A DNA stretch of 17,951 bases from an archaeon (GCA_030630425.1 DAOVNB010000003.1:1-17951); one strand, 5' to 3'; shown: positions 1 through 5,785, counted from the first letter of the stretch. The notes: a model not told the origin generated them from the letters alone. A program made the numbers and translations.

Positions 1-124
1 CTTTTTTTCCCGCAGGAATTGCCACACATATGCCTGAAAGCCCAAGCTTTTCTGCAAATTCTACAATTTTTGCTATGGTTTCCCCTTCAGGTGAAATATG
101 CAGGTCGTAGTAATCTCTAATCAT
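1..124 (-). CDS. rnp3: RNase P protein subunit p30 (Rnp3), N-terminal part only
   Basis: The frame enters the window at position 1 and begins at an ATG at 122-124, giving 41 residues. They start MIRDYYDLHISPEGE and continue into a helix and a strand reading LGLSGICVAIPAGKK. This matches the first beta-strand/helix/strand of the PHP-like TIM barrel of archaeal RNase P p30, a protein cofactor of the ribozyme that removes 5' leaders from pre-tRNA. In many archaea this gene lies directly downstream of rpl15e on the same strand. Here rpl15e is upstream on the same strand but about 940 bp away, which supports both the identification and the idea of an insertion. A TATA-like element at 146-155 lies about 26 nt before the ATG, and an AAGG sits just upstream of it. 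The identification rests on a short N-terminus plus context. Confidence 0.7.
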   Translation of the reverse strand, partial: MIRDYYDLHISPEGETIAKIVEFAEKLGLSGICVAIPAGKK

Positions 125-145
125 AGCATCCTTATGGTTTTGGAT

Positions 146-155
146 ACTTAAATTA
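146..155 (-). promoter_or_regulatory. TATA-like box for rnp3
   Basis: On the minus strand this reads TAATTTAAGT. Its centre is about 26 nt from the rnp3 ATG, so the transcript would start at or very near the start codon. It lies on the rnp3 side of the inserted repeat/MNT block, which implies rnp3 has its own promoter here and does not depend on the rpl15e transcript. Confidence 0.4.
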
Positions 156-185
156 GTTTTAATTAAAAACAGGCATTAAAAAAGA

Positions 186-302
186 AAAATCATGAAACTT
201 TGGTTTAATTGGGGGTATTTTTAAGCTTTTTTATTATTGGTGTGATTTGTGTGTAATAAAAAATCATGAAAATTTGATGCAATTGGTGGATTTCAAGCTT
301 TT
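186..302. repeat. Two related ~44-bp direct repeats (copies A and B)
   Basis: Copy A (186-230) and copy B (260-302) share the order AAAATCATGAAA, then an AATTGG core, then AAGCTTTT. They are imperfect, with the differences concentrated in the middle. A third copy of the second half lies at 779-808, beyond the MNT/HEPN remnant. No coding frame covers them. They occupy most of the otherwise gene-free stretch 125-355. They could be remnants of a small mobile element, binding sites, or tandem duplication debris. Confidence 0.6.
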
Positions 303-355
303 TAATCGCAGATCCATGATTTAGATGCAATTAAAAATCAGTAGAATTAAAAAAG

Positions 356-673
356 ATGGACTTCAATAATAATATTATAGGGACGAACAAAAAATACGAA
401 AAATTGTGTGAAGAAATTGTTTCTTTTCTTAAACTGCAAGGCGCAAAAAAAATAGCAATTTTTGGATCGTATGCAAGAGGGGAAGCAAAACCGTCAAGCG
501 ACATAGACATTCTTGTAGAATTTAAAGACCAAAAAAGTCTTTTTGAATTAGTACGAATTGAAAGGGAACTTTCTGAATTAATAAAAATTAAAGTAGACCT
601 TCTGACAAAATCGGCGATAAGCCCCTATCTTATTGATTCTATCACTAAAGATGCAAATGTGGTGTATGGATGA
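356..673 (+). CDS. MNT-type nucleotidyltransferase (antitoxin of a HEPN/MNT pair)
   Basis: A 105-residue protein with the minimal nucleotidyltransferase signature. G37-S38 and R41-G42 lie in GSYARG, followed by SSDIDILVEF with D49 and D51. The third acidic residue is D81 in IKVDLL. The metal-binding and catalytic set therefore looks intact and the length is normal for the family. MntA-like proteins act in type VII toxin-antitoxin systems, where the nucleotidyltransferase AMPylates and silences a HEPN RNase. The stop codon overlaps the ATG of the next frame (ATGA at 670-673), the usual arrangement for this pair. That partner is cut after 22 residues, so this is an orphan antitoxin-like gene. 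It is on the opposite strand from rnp3 and rpl15e, which flank it. No clear ribosome binding site is seen, and an AT-rich leader precedes the ATG. Confidence 0.85.
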   Translation: MDFNNNIIGTNKKYEKLCEEIVSFLKLQGAKKIAIFGSYARGEAKPSSDIDILVEFKDQKSLFELVRIERELSELIKIKVDLLTKSAISPYLIDSITKDANVVYG

Positions 674-738
674 AAAAAGATGATTCCGTTTACTTAAAAC
701 ATATTTTAGATGCAATTTGCACAATTGAAGACTGTTAA
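670..738 (+). pseudogene. HEPN-domain toxin, truncated to 22 residues
   Basis: Starting at the ATG that overlaps the MNT stop, the frame reads MKKDDSVYLKHILDAICTIE and ends at a TAA at 736-738. This opening is the characteristic first helix of HEPN/DUF86 proteins, which are normally about 110-140 residues long and carry a C-terminal RxxxxH active site. No continuation is visible in any frame before the repeat copy at 779. The toxin is therefore almost certainly lost, and it is lost very close to a copy of the flanking repeat, which suggests deletion at or near that repeat. Confidence 0.75.
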
Positions 739-778
739 AAATCCAGATTAAGAACCTTCTTAAAACTTACGAAAATTA

Positions 779-808
779 GGTTTAATTGGAGTATTTTTAA
801 GCTTTTTT
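779..808. repeat. Third repeat copy (C), near-identical to 202-232
   Basis: The 30 bp GGTTTAATTGG...TATTTTTAAGCTTTTTT here match 202-232 except for one deleted and one changed base. Copies A and C bracket the MNT gene and HEPN remnant as direct repeats about 577 bp apart. Copy C begins 40 bp after the truncated HEPN stop codon. Confidence 0.65.
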
Positions 809-832
809 TACAGCATATCAATTATATGCCGT

Positions 833-960
833 AAAAAAATAAAGGTGTTGTTTGCCGTAAAGACAAGCACAACACCAAAGGAATCATCTTACCCTATTTC
901 ATTTATCTCCCTTGTTGGAGTCAGCTAATTGTATTCTGAACACACAAAAATGTGTTCAAT
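833..960 (-). ncRNA. Candidate ~128-nt non-coding RNA with own promoter and terminator
   Basis: Reading the minus strand, a TATA box (982-988) is followed about 25 nt later by a perfect 8-bp hairpin (951-958 with 937-944, 6-nt loop). Next come a small CTCC/GGAG hairpin (about 907-920) and an 8-bp hairpin (869-876 with 844-851) extended by 3 further pairs. The last hairpin is immediately followed by a U-tract (843-833: TTTATTTTTTT). Promoter, 5' stem and hairpin-plus-U end form a complete transcription unit. No frame longer than about 21 codons exists on this strand. I do not recognise box C/D, H/ACA, SRP or RNase P signatures. The unit lies about 100 nt beyond the rpl15e stop, so the 3' hairpin could alternatively be the rpl15e terminator. 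Confidence 0.45.
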
Positions 961-981
961 TAAATAAATTAATCCGGAGAC

Positions 982-988
982 TTATATA
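982..988 (-). promoter_or_regulatory. TATA box for the candidate ncRNA
   Basis: The minus strand reads TGTATATAAG around this core. Counting 25 nt downstream gives a start near 960, exactly at the edge of the perfect hairpin at 937-958. A second TATA-like GTATATAC lies about 20 nt further upstream (about 999-1006). Confidence 0.45.
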
Positions 989-1065
989 CATTGTTGTTGT
1001 ATATACTATACTTTACTGCGTGTGATTTTTAACAAAAGCACATACAACAGAAAGAAAAAAAGGGC

Positions 1066-1647
1066 TTATTTTTTGCCCTGCTTATATCTTTCCGGTTTTG
1101 TCCTTGCCTTTTCTGCACCAATGCCTTTATTCGTTACGCCTCTTGATTTTTTGCCTGCGCTTGTAAGGCCCCGGTGGACTCTTCGTGTCTGTTTTTTGCC
1201 TGCAATCCAACCCAGATCTTTGTCGTTCTTTATAGCATTGTGGTTTTTATCAACAAGAATCACTTCAAACCAGAAATGTTTCCCGTCCTCTGCAACATAG
1301 TATGAATTCAATACTTCCAAATTTGGGTATTTTCTTGAAGTTCTTTCTTCTGCAATAAGCTGCCTTGATTTTTTAGGTGTGAATTTGACAAACCCTGCTT
1401 TTTTCGGCTTTCTTCCCTTGTGGTGTCTGGGTCTTTCCCGACCACCGCGAGAAACTCGCGCACGAGCAACAATTATGCCCTGCTTTGCCTTGTAGCCTAG
1501 TGACCTTGCACGGTCAATTCTTGTCGGCCTCTCCACTTTCTGGACAGAATCTCCTTTTCTCCATTCAATAAGCCGCCTTTGCCATTCAGCGCCAAGCGCC
1601 TCTTTTGGCTTTTTCCATATGGCTCTTACATACTTGTAAAGTCCCAT
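1066..1647 (-). CDS. rpl15e: Large-subunit ribosomal protein eL15 (L15e)
   Basis: A 193-residue basic protein beginning [11 protein letters not shown] and containing [20 protein letters not shown], the conserved core of archaeal and eukaryotic L15e. The central [12 protein letters not shown] and the tail [21 protein letters not shown] are typical, and the length is as expected. It is a structural component of the 50S subunit that contacts 23S rRNA. A GGATGTGAT element four bases before the ATG is a good match to the archaeal Shine-Dalgarno sequence and fixes the start. Upstream lies a ~450-bp gene-free structured block, which may be its leader. Downstream on the same strand, after an inserted segment, is rnp3. 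Confidence 0.95.
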   Translation of the reverse strand: MGLYKYVRAIWKKPKEALGAEWQRRLIEWRKGDSVQKVERPTRIDRARSLGYKAKQGIIVARARVSRGGRERPRHHKGRKPKKAGFVKFTPKKSRQLIAEERTSRKYPNLEVLNSYYVAEDGKHFWFEVILVDKNHNAIKNDKDLGWIAGKKQTRRVHRGLTSAGKKSRGVTNKGIGAEKARTKPERYKQGKK

Positions 1648-1659
1648 TTTATCACATCC

Positions 1660-2060
1660 GTTTGTATATTGGTTCTATCGTTCAGGCATAAGCGCCCACA
1701 TCCTAGGATAGAATTCATACCACCTTGTTTCGACCTCGACCTAAACAATGTCGCTTGCGCTCCAATGTCTTCTAGCTTAGCTCGAAGAGGGCGGGGTTTG
1801 TTTGGTTCGGTGGTAAGCTTTTCGGAAATCTGCTTCGCATATTTCCTGCATTTCCGAAACCCTTAAAATTCTTCGGAATTTTAGGGTCCAAAAAATCTTA
1901 AAGGATTTTTAAGGATACAGGAAATTCACGAAGTGTATTTCTGAAATTTCAATAAGCCTTCATCTACGGTCTAAAGGTCATCTCACTAAAGTTCGAAGCT
2001 TTTCGACCAAAGGTCGAAAACCGTAGTTTTCGGCTCAGTTGAAAATAATCAATACATACA
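1660..2060. other. Hairpin-rich non-coding block (structured RNA or long rpl15e leader)
   Basis: No convincing coding frame covers the 453 bp between rpl15e and the next gene. Complementary pairs seen by eye (coordinates on +): 1673-1679 with 1707-1713; 1718-1724 with 1809-1815 (TACCACC/GGTGGTA); 1820-1829 with 1850-1859 (10 bp, perfect); 1865-1871 with 1876-1882 enclosing TTCG (a C-UUCG-G tetraloop on the + strand); 1891-1897 with 1904-1910; 1920-1929 with 1933-1942; 1964-1970 with 2020-2026; and 2000-2008 with 2012-2020 (9 bp, loop AAA). The last two share one base. The tetraloop favours a + transcript, but a TATA-like box at 2074-2081 on the minus strand would make this a leader of rpl15e. 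I looked for RNase P, SRP and 5S signatures and found none that are convincing. Confidence 0.5.
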
Positions 2061-2073
2061 TGGTGTATAGAAG

Positions 2074-2081
2074 ATTTAAAT
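2074..2081 (-). promoter_or_regulatory. TATA-like box upstream of the structured block and rpl15e
   Basis: The minus strand reads CTATTTAAATC here, just beyond the stop of the 2101-2484 gene. Transcription from it would begin near 2050 and run through the hairpin block into rpl15e, giving an unusually long (~400 nt) archaeal leader. Confidence 0.35.
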
Positions 2082-2100
2082 AGTTTATCGTAGTTTTACG

Positions 2101-2484
2101 TTATTGCCCTGCAACAAACGCCTCAAAAGATTCAAGCTGGCGCTCAATTGCTTCAATTGGTGTTTCAACAGGCACAAAGCATCCTTCTTGCGGTTTATTT
2201 TCCCTGTAAATCCTGTTGGGATTTATTATCTCAAGTTTAATATAGAGTTTTCCCTCCAACGCAGCAATACTGCCGCACAAAAAGTCATTTTCAACCACAT
2301 CGCCGGTATGTTTTAATGCTGTGAGATCACAATAAGAAAAAAACGCGCGTGATATTTGGTTCTTGGTTCCGGTTATGTCTTTAACACTCAAATCTGAATT
2401 GTTTGAAATCGTATAGTTTATCAGAATATGCTGGCCTGCATTTTTAGGCCCGTAACCTACAATTGATTTTTTAAGCAGTTCCAT
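2101..2484 (-). CDS. Unrecognised 127-residue protein
   Basis: Starts MELLKKSIVGYGPKNAG and ends ERQLESFEAFVAGQ. The composition is that of a soluble protein: strand-like stretches in the first two thirds (HILINYTISNN, KLYIKLEIINP) and an amphipathic helix at the end. There is no signal peptide or membrane segment, and the cysteines (about residues 52, 70 and 102) form no clear motif. I do not recognise the family. It lies 39 bp downstream of ppaC on the same strand but has its own TATA box 26 nt before the ATG, so it is probably transcribed as a leaderless mRNA with possible read-through from ppaC. The coding call rests on an open frame of natural composition and correct promoter placement. 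Confidence 0.7.
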   Translation of the reverse strand: MELLKKSIVGYGPKNAGQHILINYTISNNSDLSVKDITGTKNQISRAFFSYCDLTALKHTGDVVENDFLCGSIAALEGKLYIKLEIINPNRIYRENKPQEGCFVPVETPIEAIERQLESFEAFVAGQ

Positions 2485-2505
2485 ACTTTATAAGAAATAA
2501 GAGAG

Positions 2506-2514
2506 TTTAAATAT
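2506..2514 (-). promoter_or_regulatory. TATA box for the 2101-2484 gene (leaderless)
   Basis: ATATTTAAA on the minus strand is centred 26 nt from the ATG at 2484. Transcription would begin at the start codon. The element lies in the 39-bp gap after ppaC. Confidence 0.5.
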
Positions 2515-2523
2515 TTTTCGGCA

Positions 2524-3438
2524 TCAGAAAACTTCTTCCAAAACAGGCACAACCTGTTTTTTCCTTGAAAGAACGCCGTTGAGCCACACTTCGCCGGCAT
2601 TAAGCTTCTTTTTGTATGCGGCCTCTATTTTTTTTGTATCACCGACTGCTAAAAGAAGGCATCCTTCTTTTATTATATCAGTTATAAGAAGAACAGAAAG
2701 GTCAAGGCCTCTTATCTCTTTTATGCGCGAAAGCTCAGCTAAAAGCTCTTTTTTCCTGGGCACAAGGTCCTTGTAATCAACAGTCTCAACCTGAGTTATT
2801 GATACTTTGGAGCCCGACATATCATACTCTTTTCGGTCCATCTCAAGGATATCTTCTGCAGTCATTTTTCCCCAGACAGACTTTGCCTTAAACATCTCAA
2901 TTCCAAAAGATTCAATGTCTTTTATACCAAGAAGTTTTGCAAGCTTTTGGGCTGTTGTCTTGTCTTTTTCTGTGGTTATGGGGGACTTGAATATGACGGT
3001 ATCTGATATTATTGCTGAAAAAAGCAGGCCTGCAATTTTTTCATCCAATTGTGTTTTTGTGTCAAAATACTTGTTTGCAATTATTGTGCATGTGGCGCCA
3101 ACAGGCTCTGTCAAAAAAGGTATGGTGCACGCGGATGCGAAGTTTATGTTGTGGTGGTCAAGGACCTCTATTACTTCCCCTTTGTCTCTCAAGTCAATGG
3201 ACTGCGCTTCCTGATTATGGTCTACAAGTATCATTTTTTTGCCTGCGCCGTCTTTAAGAACTACGGGTGCCGCTGTTTTGAATTTTTCAAGCACGAACTT
3301 TGTCTCGTTGTTGATGTTGCCGATTCTTGCGGCAACAACATCCTTCTCGCTGTTTTTTGCCTTAAAGTCTGCATAAGCAATGGCTGAACATATTGAGTCT
3401 GTATCGGGGTTCTTATGCCCGAAAATGTATGTTGTCAT
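2524..3438 (-). CDS. ppaC: Manganese-dependent (family II) inorganic pyrophosphatase
   Basis: A 304-residue protein with the full DHH/DHHA2 architecture. It hydrolyses pyrophosphate from nucleic acid and aminoacyl-tRNA synthesis to two phosphates in the cytoplasm. Visible metal and substrate motifs are GHKNPDTDS (H8, D12, D14), LVDHNQ (D73), LDHHN (D94-H95-H96), ISDT (D146), and the C-terminal SRKKQVVP typical of the DHHA2 domain. No CBS insertion is present, so this is the short unregulated form of normal length. The start is supported by AGGTG at 3447-3451, eight bases before the ATG, and a TATA box at 3477-3484. It is divergent from the small membrane peptide at 3561. Confidence 0.96.
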   Translation of the reverse strand: MTTYIFGHKNPDTDSICSAIAYADFKAKNSEKDVVAARIGNINNETKFVLEKFKTAAPVVLKDGAGKKMILVDHNQEAQSIDLRDKGEVIEVLDHHNINFASACTIPFLTEPVGATCTIIANKYFDTKTQLDEKIAGLLFSAIISDTVIFKSPITTEKDKTTAQKLAKLLGIKDIESFGIEMFKAKSVWGKMTAEDILEMDRKEYDMSGSKVSITQVETVDYKDLVPRKKELLAELSRIKEIRGLDLSVLLITDIIKEGCLLLAVGDTKKIEAAYKKKLNAGEVWLNGVLSRKKQVVPVLEEVF

Positions 3439-3476
3439 TTGAATTGCACCTATACGAATCTTTGGGTTGCTTAATT

Positions 3477-3484
3477 TTTATATA
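3477..3484 (-). promoter_or_regulatory. TATA box for ppaC
   Basis: TATATAAA on the minus strand places the transcript start near 3455, leaving a ~17-nt leader that contains the AGGTG ribosome binding site. Confidence 0.55.
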
Positions 3485-3502
3485 GTTTGGTGTTTGAAAA
3501 AA

Positions 3503-3517
3503 CGAAACCAATATAAA
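3503..3517 (+). promoter_or_regulatory. BRE/TATA element for the 39-residue membrane peptide
   Basis: A purine-rich CGAAACC (BRE-like, 3503-3509) is followed by AATATAAA (3510-3517). The predicted start is near 3540 and the leader before the ATG at 3561 is about 21 nt. It is back to back with the ppaC promoter about 25 bp away. Confidence 0.5.
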
Positions 3518-3560
3518 GAAATGAAACAAAAGGTATTTATTGGATTAGAGATTGATCAAT

Positions 3561-3680
3561 ATGACGCATAATGAACTTTCCTGGTTTCTGTTTATGATTT
3601 TTGTTGTTTCTGCATCAGTAATAGTGCTTTTCAAGCGATGGAAAGAAGATTTTTACAATCCCCTTAAGACAACTTACTAA
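3561..3680 (+). CDS. 39-residue single-pass membrane peptide
   Basis: The frame reads MTHNELSWFLFMIFVVSASV, continues IVLFKRWKEDF and ends at TAA 3678-3680. One hydrophobic helix (about residues 8-24) is followed by a short basic/aromatic tail (FKRWKEDFYNPLKTTY). The positive-inside rule predicts N-out/C-in. A well-placed promoter (3503-3517) and a weak GAGATTGATC ribosome binding site before the ATG support expression. It lies 54 bp upstream of nob1 on the same strand. I do not recognise a family; small single-pass peptides of this shape include accessory subunits of membrane complexes, but no partner gene is adjacent. Confidence 0.6.
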   Translation: MTHNELSWFLFMIFVVSASVIVLFKRWKEDFYNPLKTTY

Positions 3681-3734
3681 ATCGCCACAAACATATTTTA
3701 AAACAAAAAAGAAATAATTCTTTAAGGTTACATT

Positions 3735-4217
3735 ATGGAAAAAATATTTATTTTAGACTCAACAGCATTTCTTGAAGGCGGTGCGGGCGAATTCCAGGAC
3801 AAGGCAACTGCAACAGTGTATGAAGTCCTGGAAGAGATAAAAAACGGAATGTCTGCAATAGAGCTTGACCGCATGATTAGGATGGGCATGGCAGTACTTG
3901 AGCCTAAAGATGAGTCTATAAAAGAAATAACCGACACCAAAAAAAAGACACAGGACAAGCTTTCAAAAACAGACACAAAGGTTCTTGCATTGGCCTTGCA
4001 GTTTAAAAAAAAGGGAAAGACTCCTGTTCTTGTGAGCGATGATTACGCTATGCAGAACATATGCAAAAACTTAGACATTGAATTTCTGCCGATATCAAAA
4101 AAAGGCATTACAAAGAAATTTCGCTGGATAAAAACATGCGGCAATTGCGGGCGAAAAATAACGGGCGATGTTTGCGATGTTTGCGGCGGTACAGCCAAAT
4201 TCAGGCCCACAGCATAA
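3735..4217 (+). CDS. nob1: Nob1, PIN-domain endonuclease for 16S rRNA 3' maturation
   Basis: A 160-residue protein with an N-terminal PIN nuclease domain and a C-terminal zinc ribbon. Acidic active-site candidates are D8 (ILDSTAF), E33/E34 (LEEI), D80 (SKTDTKVLALAL) and D102/D103 (VSDDYAMQN). The zinc ribbon is C135-x2-C138 and C147-x2-C150. In archaea Nob1 cleaves pre-16S rRNA at its 3' end during late 30S maturation. The size and domain order are standard. The AT-rich upstream region contains TATTTTAA near 3695. The gene is convergent with the PerM-like gene, with only four bases between the stop codons. Confidence 0.93.
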   Translation: MEKIFILDSTAFLEGGAGEFQDKATATVYEVLEEIKNGMSAIELDRMIRMGMAVLEPKDESIKEITDTKKKTQDKLSKTDTKVLALALQFKKKGKTPVLVSDDYAMQNICKNLDIEFLPISKKGITKKFRWIKTCGNCGRKITGDVCDVCGGTAKFRPTA

Positions 4218-4221
4218 ATTT

Positions 4222-5259
4222 TTATGACTGTTTCTTACCGGGCTCCTTAGAAGACATCTTGATATTCATCTCAACATAACTTCTTATTGCGGTTTCCGCT
4301 ATGACGAGTATTATGGGGCCTATTATGAAACCCATCATGCCGAACAATGCAGGCCCTCCAAAAAAGCCGAGAAGTATTGTAAGCGGGTGGACTTTCCCGA
4401 CTTTTGCACCAATATACGGGCGCAAAAAGATGTCCGGGATAACATTGAGCACTATAACTCCGAAAACAAGGACATATAGGGCAATCAATTCATTTCCTAT
4501 CAAATACTCATAGGCTGCAAGAGGCACATATACCCATGCCATGCCTATCAGGGGCAAAAAGGATGTAATCCCTATAAGGACTGCAAGAATCCATGCATAC
4601 GGCACACCCATAAGTTCAAAACCCGCCCAAGCAACCAATGCCATTATAACAGACATTGTTATGTATGAGAAAAACAAGACTTCAAGAGAATTTTTAAGCC
4701 CGTTTATTATGCTTAAACCAGTCCTGCAATCCCTGTAAGGCAGTGTTCTTACATACTTAACGATTGTGTTTTTAAGGCAGATTCCGTCTTTTAAAAAATA
4801 ATATGTTGCAAAAAGATATACTACTATGTTCACCAGTATCGCAGGAATGCTCTTAAGATTAGCCAAAATCTGCTCTTTTGCATATGTTTCAATCAAGGAT
4901 ATTATTTCCTGCGTGTTTGTGAGGGATTCTGAAAGGCCAAAAGATTTAAGCTGAGGCCTTAAGGACTCCAGAACTTTTGTGACTTCATCTACAAGGCCGG
5001 AAATCTGAGAAACTACGGGTGTTGCGTCCCTTACAACCAAATTCACAAAAGCAAAAAGCGATGCTGCTATCAAAAATATTGTGATTATCACTGCCAGATT
5101 ATAAGAACGGACAAATCTTTTTAAGCCAAAAACCAACGGGTGCATGATATATGCGGTTATTGCGCCAAGAATTACTGCATTTAAGAACGGAAGTATTATA
5201 AGGAGCGCTGCTACAGACACTAAGAAAAGTGAGGTAAATTCAAAAGACCAAAGTTTCAT
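4222..5259 (-). CDS. AI-2E/PerM family membrane transporter-like protein
   Basis: A 345-residue polytopic protein. Hydrophobic pairs lie near residues 10-40 and 57-75. A soluble helical segment follows (about 76-130), then a helix near 140-160 ending YLFATYYFLKDG, and a C-terminal membrane bundle (about 195-330) containing PLIGMAWVYVP and LGFFGGPALFGMMGFIIGPI. This layout and the conserved FLKDG and GGxxxFGxxGxxxGP-like motifs are those of the AI-2E family transporter (PerM) superfamily. Members have been linked to export of small molecules or to Na+/H+ antiport. The substrate here cannot be told. A TATA box at 5283-5291 lies about 28 nt before the ATG. Confidence 0.88.
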   Translation of the reverse strand: MKLWSFEFTSLFLVSVAALLIILPFLNAVILGAITAYIMHPLVFGLKRFVRSYNLAVIITIFLIAASLFAFVNLVVRDATPVVSQISGLVDEVTKVLESLRPQLKSFGLSESLTNTQEIISLIETYAKEQILANLKSIPAILVNIVVYLFATYYFLKDGICLKNTIVKYVRTLPYRDCRTGLSIINGLKNSLEVLFFSYITMSVIMALVAWAGFELMGVPYAWILAVLIGITSFLPLIGMAWVYVPLAAYEYLIGNELIALYVLVFGVIVLNVIPDIFLRPYIGAKVGKVHPLTILLGFFGGPALFGMMGFIIGPIILVIAETAIRSYVEMNIKMSSKEPGKKQS

Positions 5260-5282
5260 AACAAGTATATGTTTTATTCTGT

Positions 5283-5291
5283 TTTATATAT
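5283..5291 (-). promoter_or_regulatory. TATA box for the PerM-like gene
   Basis: ATATATAAA on the minus strand is centred about 28 nt from the ATG at 5259, predicting an mRNA with almost no leader. Confidence 0.5.
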
Positions 5292-5323
5292 TTGCCCCCG
5301 GACTGCCAAAGATTTCAATGACC

Positions 5324-5698
5324 TCAACTATCTTGTGCGAATGCGCCATAGTTTTTTGGGTCCACGCAGACAGAACGATATATATTGGGCGAATCACAAT
5401 GCTTTTTCCCGAAAAAAATAGTTGTGAGGGGATCATATTTGTATGGTCTTGAATCCGTGCATTCAACCCATGTATTGATGCAAACCATATCTTTTGGGCA
5501 GTTGTTTAAATCTATGCGGCAGGGTGTTTCTTCAAAAACAGGTGCTGAAAGGAAATCCCCGTAAATAAGGTAAACTGACAGTATAGAACTAAAAAAAACT
5601 ATAATAGCCAGTAATTTCTCTTTTTTTGTGTCTCTTTTTTTGCGCTCCTCCAAAAAAAGGCCGCCGCTGCCGCCAAAATACAGCTGTAGAAAATCCAT
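5324..5698 (-). CDS. Membrane-anchored cysteine-rich protein, function unknown
   Basis: A 124-residue protein. It has a short N-terminal part with lysine/arginine-rich KKRDTKKEK, one membrane helix (about residues 29-46, LLAIIVFFSSILSVYLIY), then an ectodomain with six cysteines (60, 67, 73, 80, 101, 111). The basic stretch before the helix predicts the cysteine-rich domain is outside. An even number of extracellular cysteines suggests three disulfides. I do not recognise the family. A TATA box (about 5722-5730) about 27 nt before the ATG predicts a leaderless transcript divergent from tfs. A shorter minus-strand frame (5284-5466) overlaps its 3' part and looks like a shadow. Confidence 0.7.
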   Translation of the reverse strand: MDFLQLYFGGSGGLFLEERKKRDTKKEKLLAIIVFFSSILSVYLIYGDFLSAPVFEETPCRIDLNNCPKDMVCINTWVECTDSRPYKYDPLTTIFFGKKHCDSPNIYRSVCVDPKNYGAFAQDS

Positions 5699-5720
5699 AA
5701 CAATTTTTTGTTTTTTGCAG

Positions 5721-5785
5721 TTATATATTTTTCTGCACCGTCAGACAATTTAGTCTGCAAGCAAAAAAAACAAAACTATATATAA
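5721..5785. promoter_or_regulatory. Divergent promoters with a central dyad between the Cys-rich gene and tfs
   Basis: On the minus strand AAATATATAA (5721-5730) serves the 5698 gene. On the plus strand TATATATAA (5777-5785) serves tfs, predicting a start near 5807. Between them CAGAC-AATTTA-GTCTG (5742-5757) is a 5-bp inverted repeat that could bind a regulator common to both promoters. The dyad is short and could be chance. Confidence 0.45.

Noticed and set aside
880-930. Box C/D sRNA (GATGAT and CTGA) in the candidate ncRNA
   Set aside because: The D-like box precedes the C-like box and spacing is wrong for a C/D guide.
1022-1300. Plus-strand open frame of 92 codons opposite rpl15e
   Set aside because: It lies antisense to the highly conserved rpl15e gene and has no promoter or recognisable product; a shadow frame.
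1700-1745. Minus-strand GAAACAAGGTGGTATG resembling the 16S rRNA 3' end
   Set aside because: Only a few bases match and nothing of the flanking rRNA is present.
1579-1866. Plus-strand 95-codon frame across the rpl15e start and the structured block
   Set aside because: It crosses the hairpins, has odd composition and partly overlaps rpl15e; the paired stems explain the region better.
1950-1975. Minus-strand TAGATGAAGGCTTAT resembling RNase P RNA conserved region V
   Set aside because: The partner region GAGGAAAGTCC is absent on both sides, and the place it should occupy lies inside a coding gene; a chance resemblance unless the RNA is permuted.
3521-3570. 16-codon frame (MKQKVFIGLEIDQYDA) overlapping the 39-residue peptide
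   Set aside because: Very short, begins in the presumed leader and shows no feature of its own; could be a leader peptide but unsupported.
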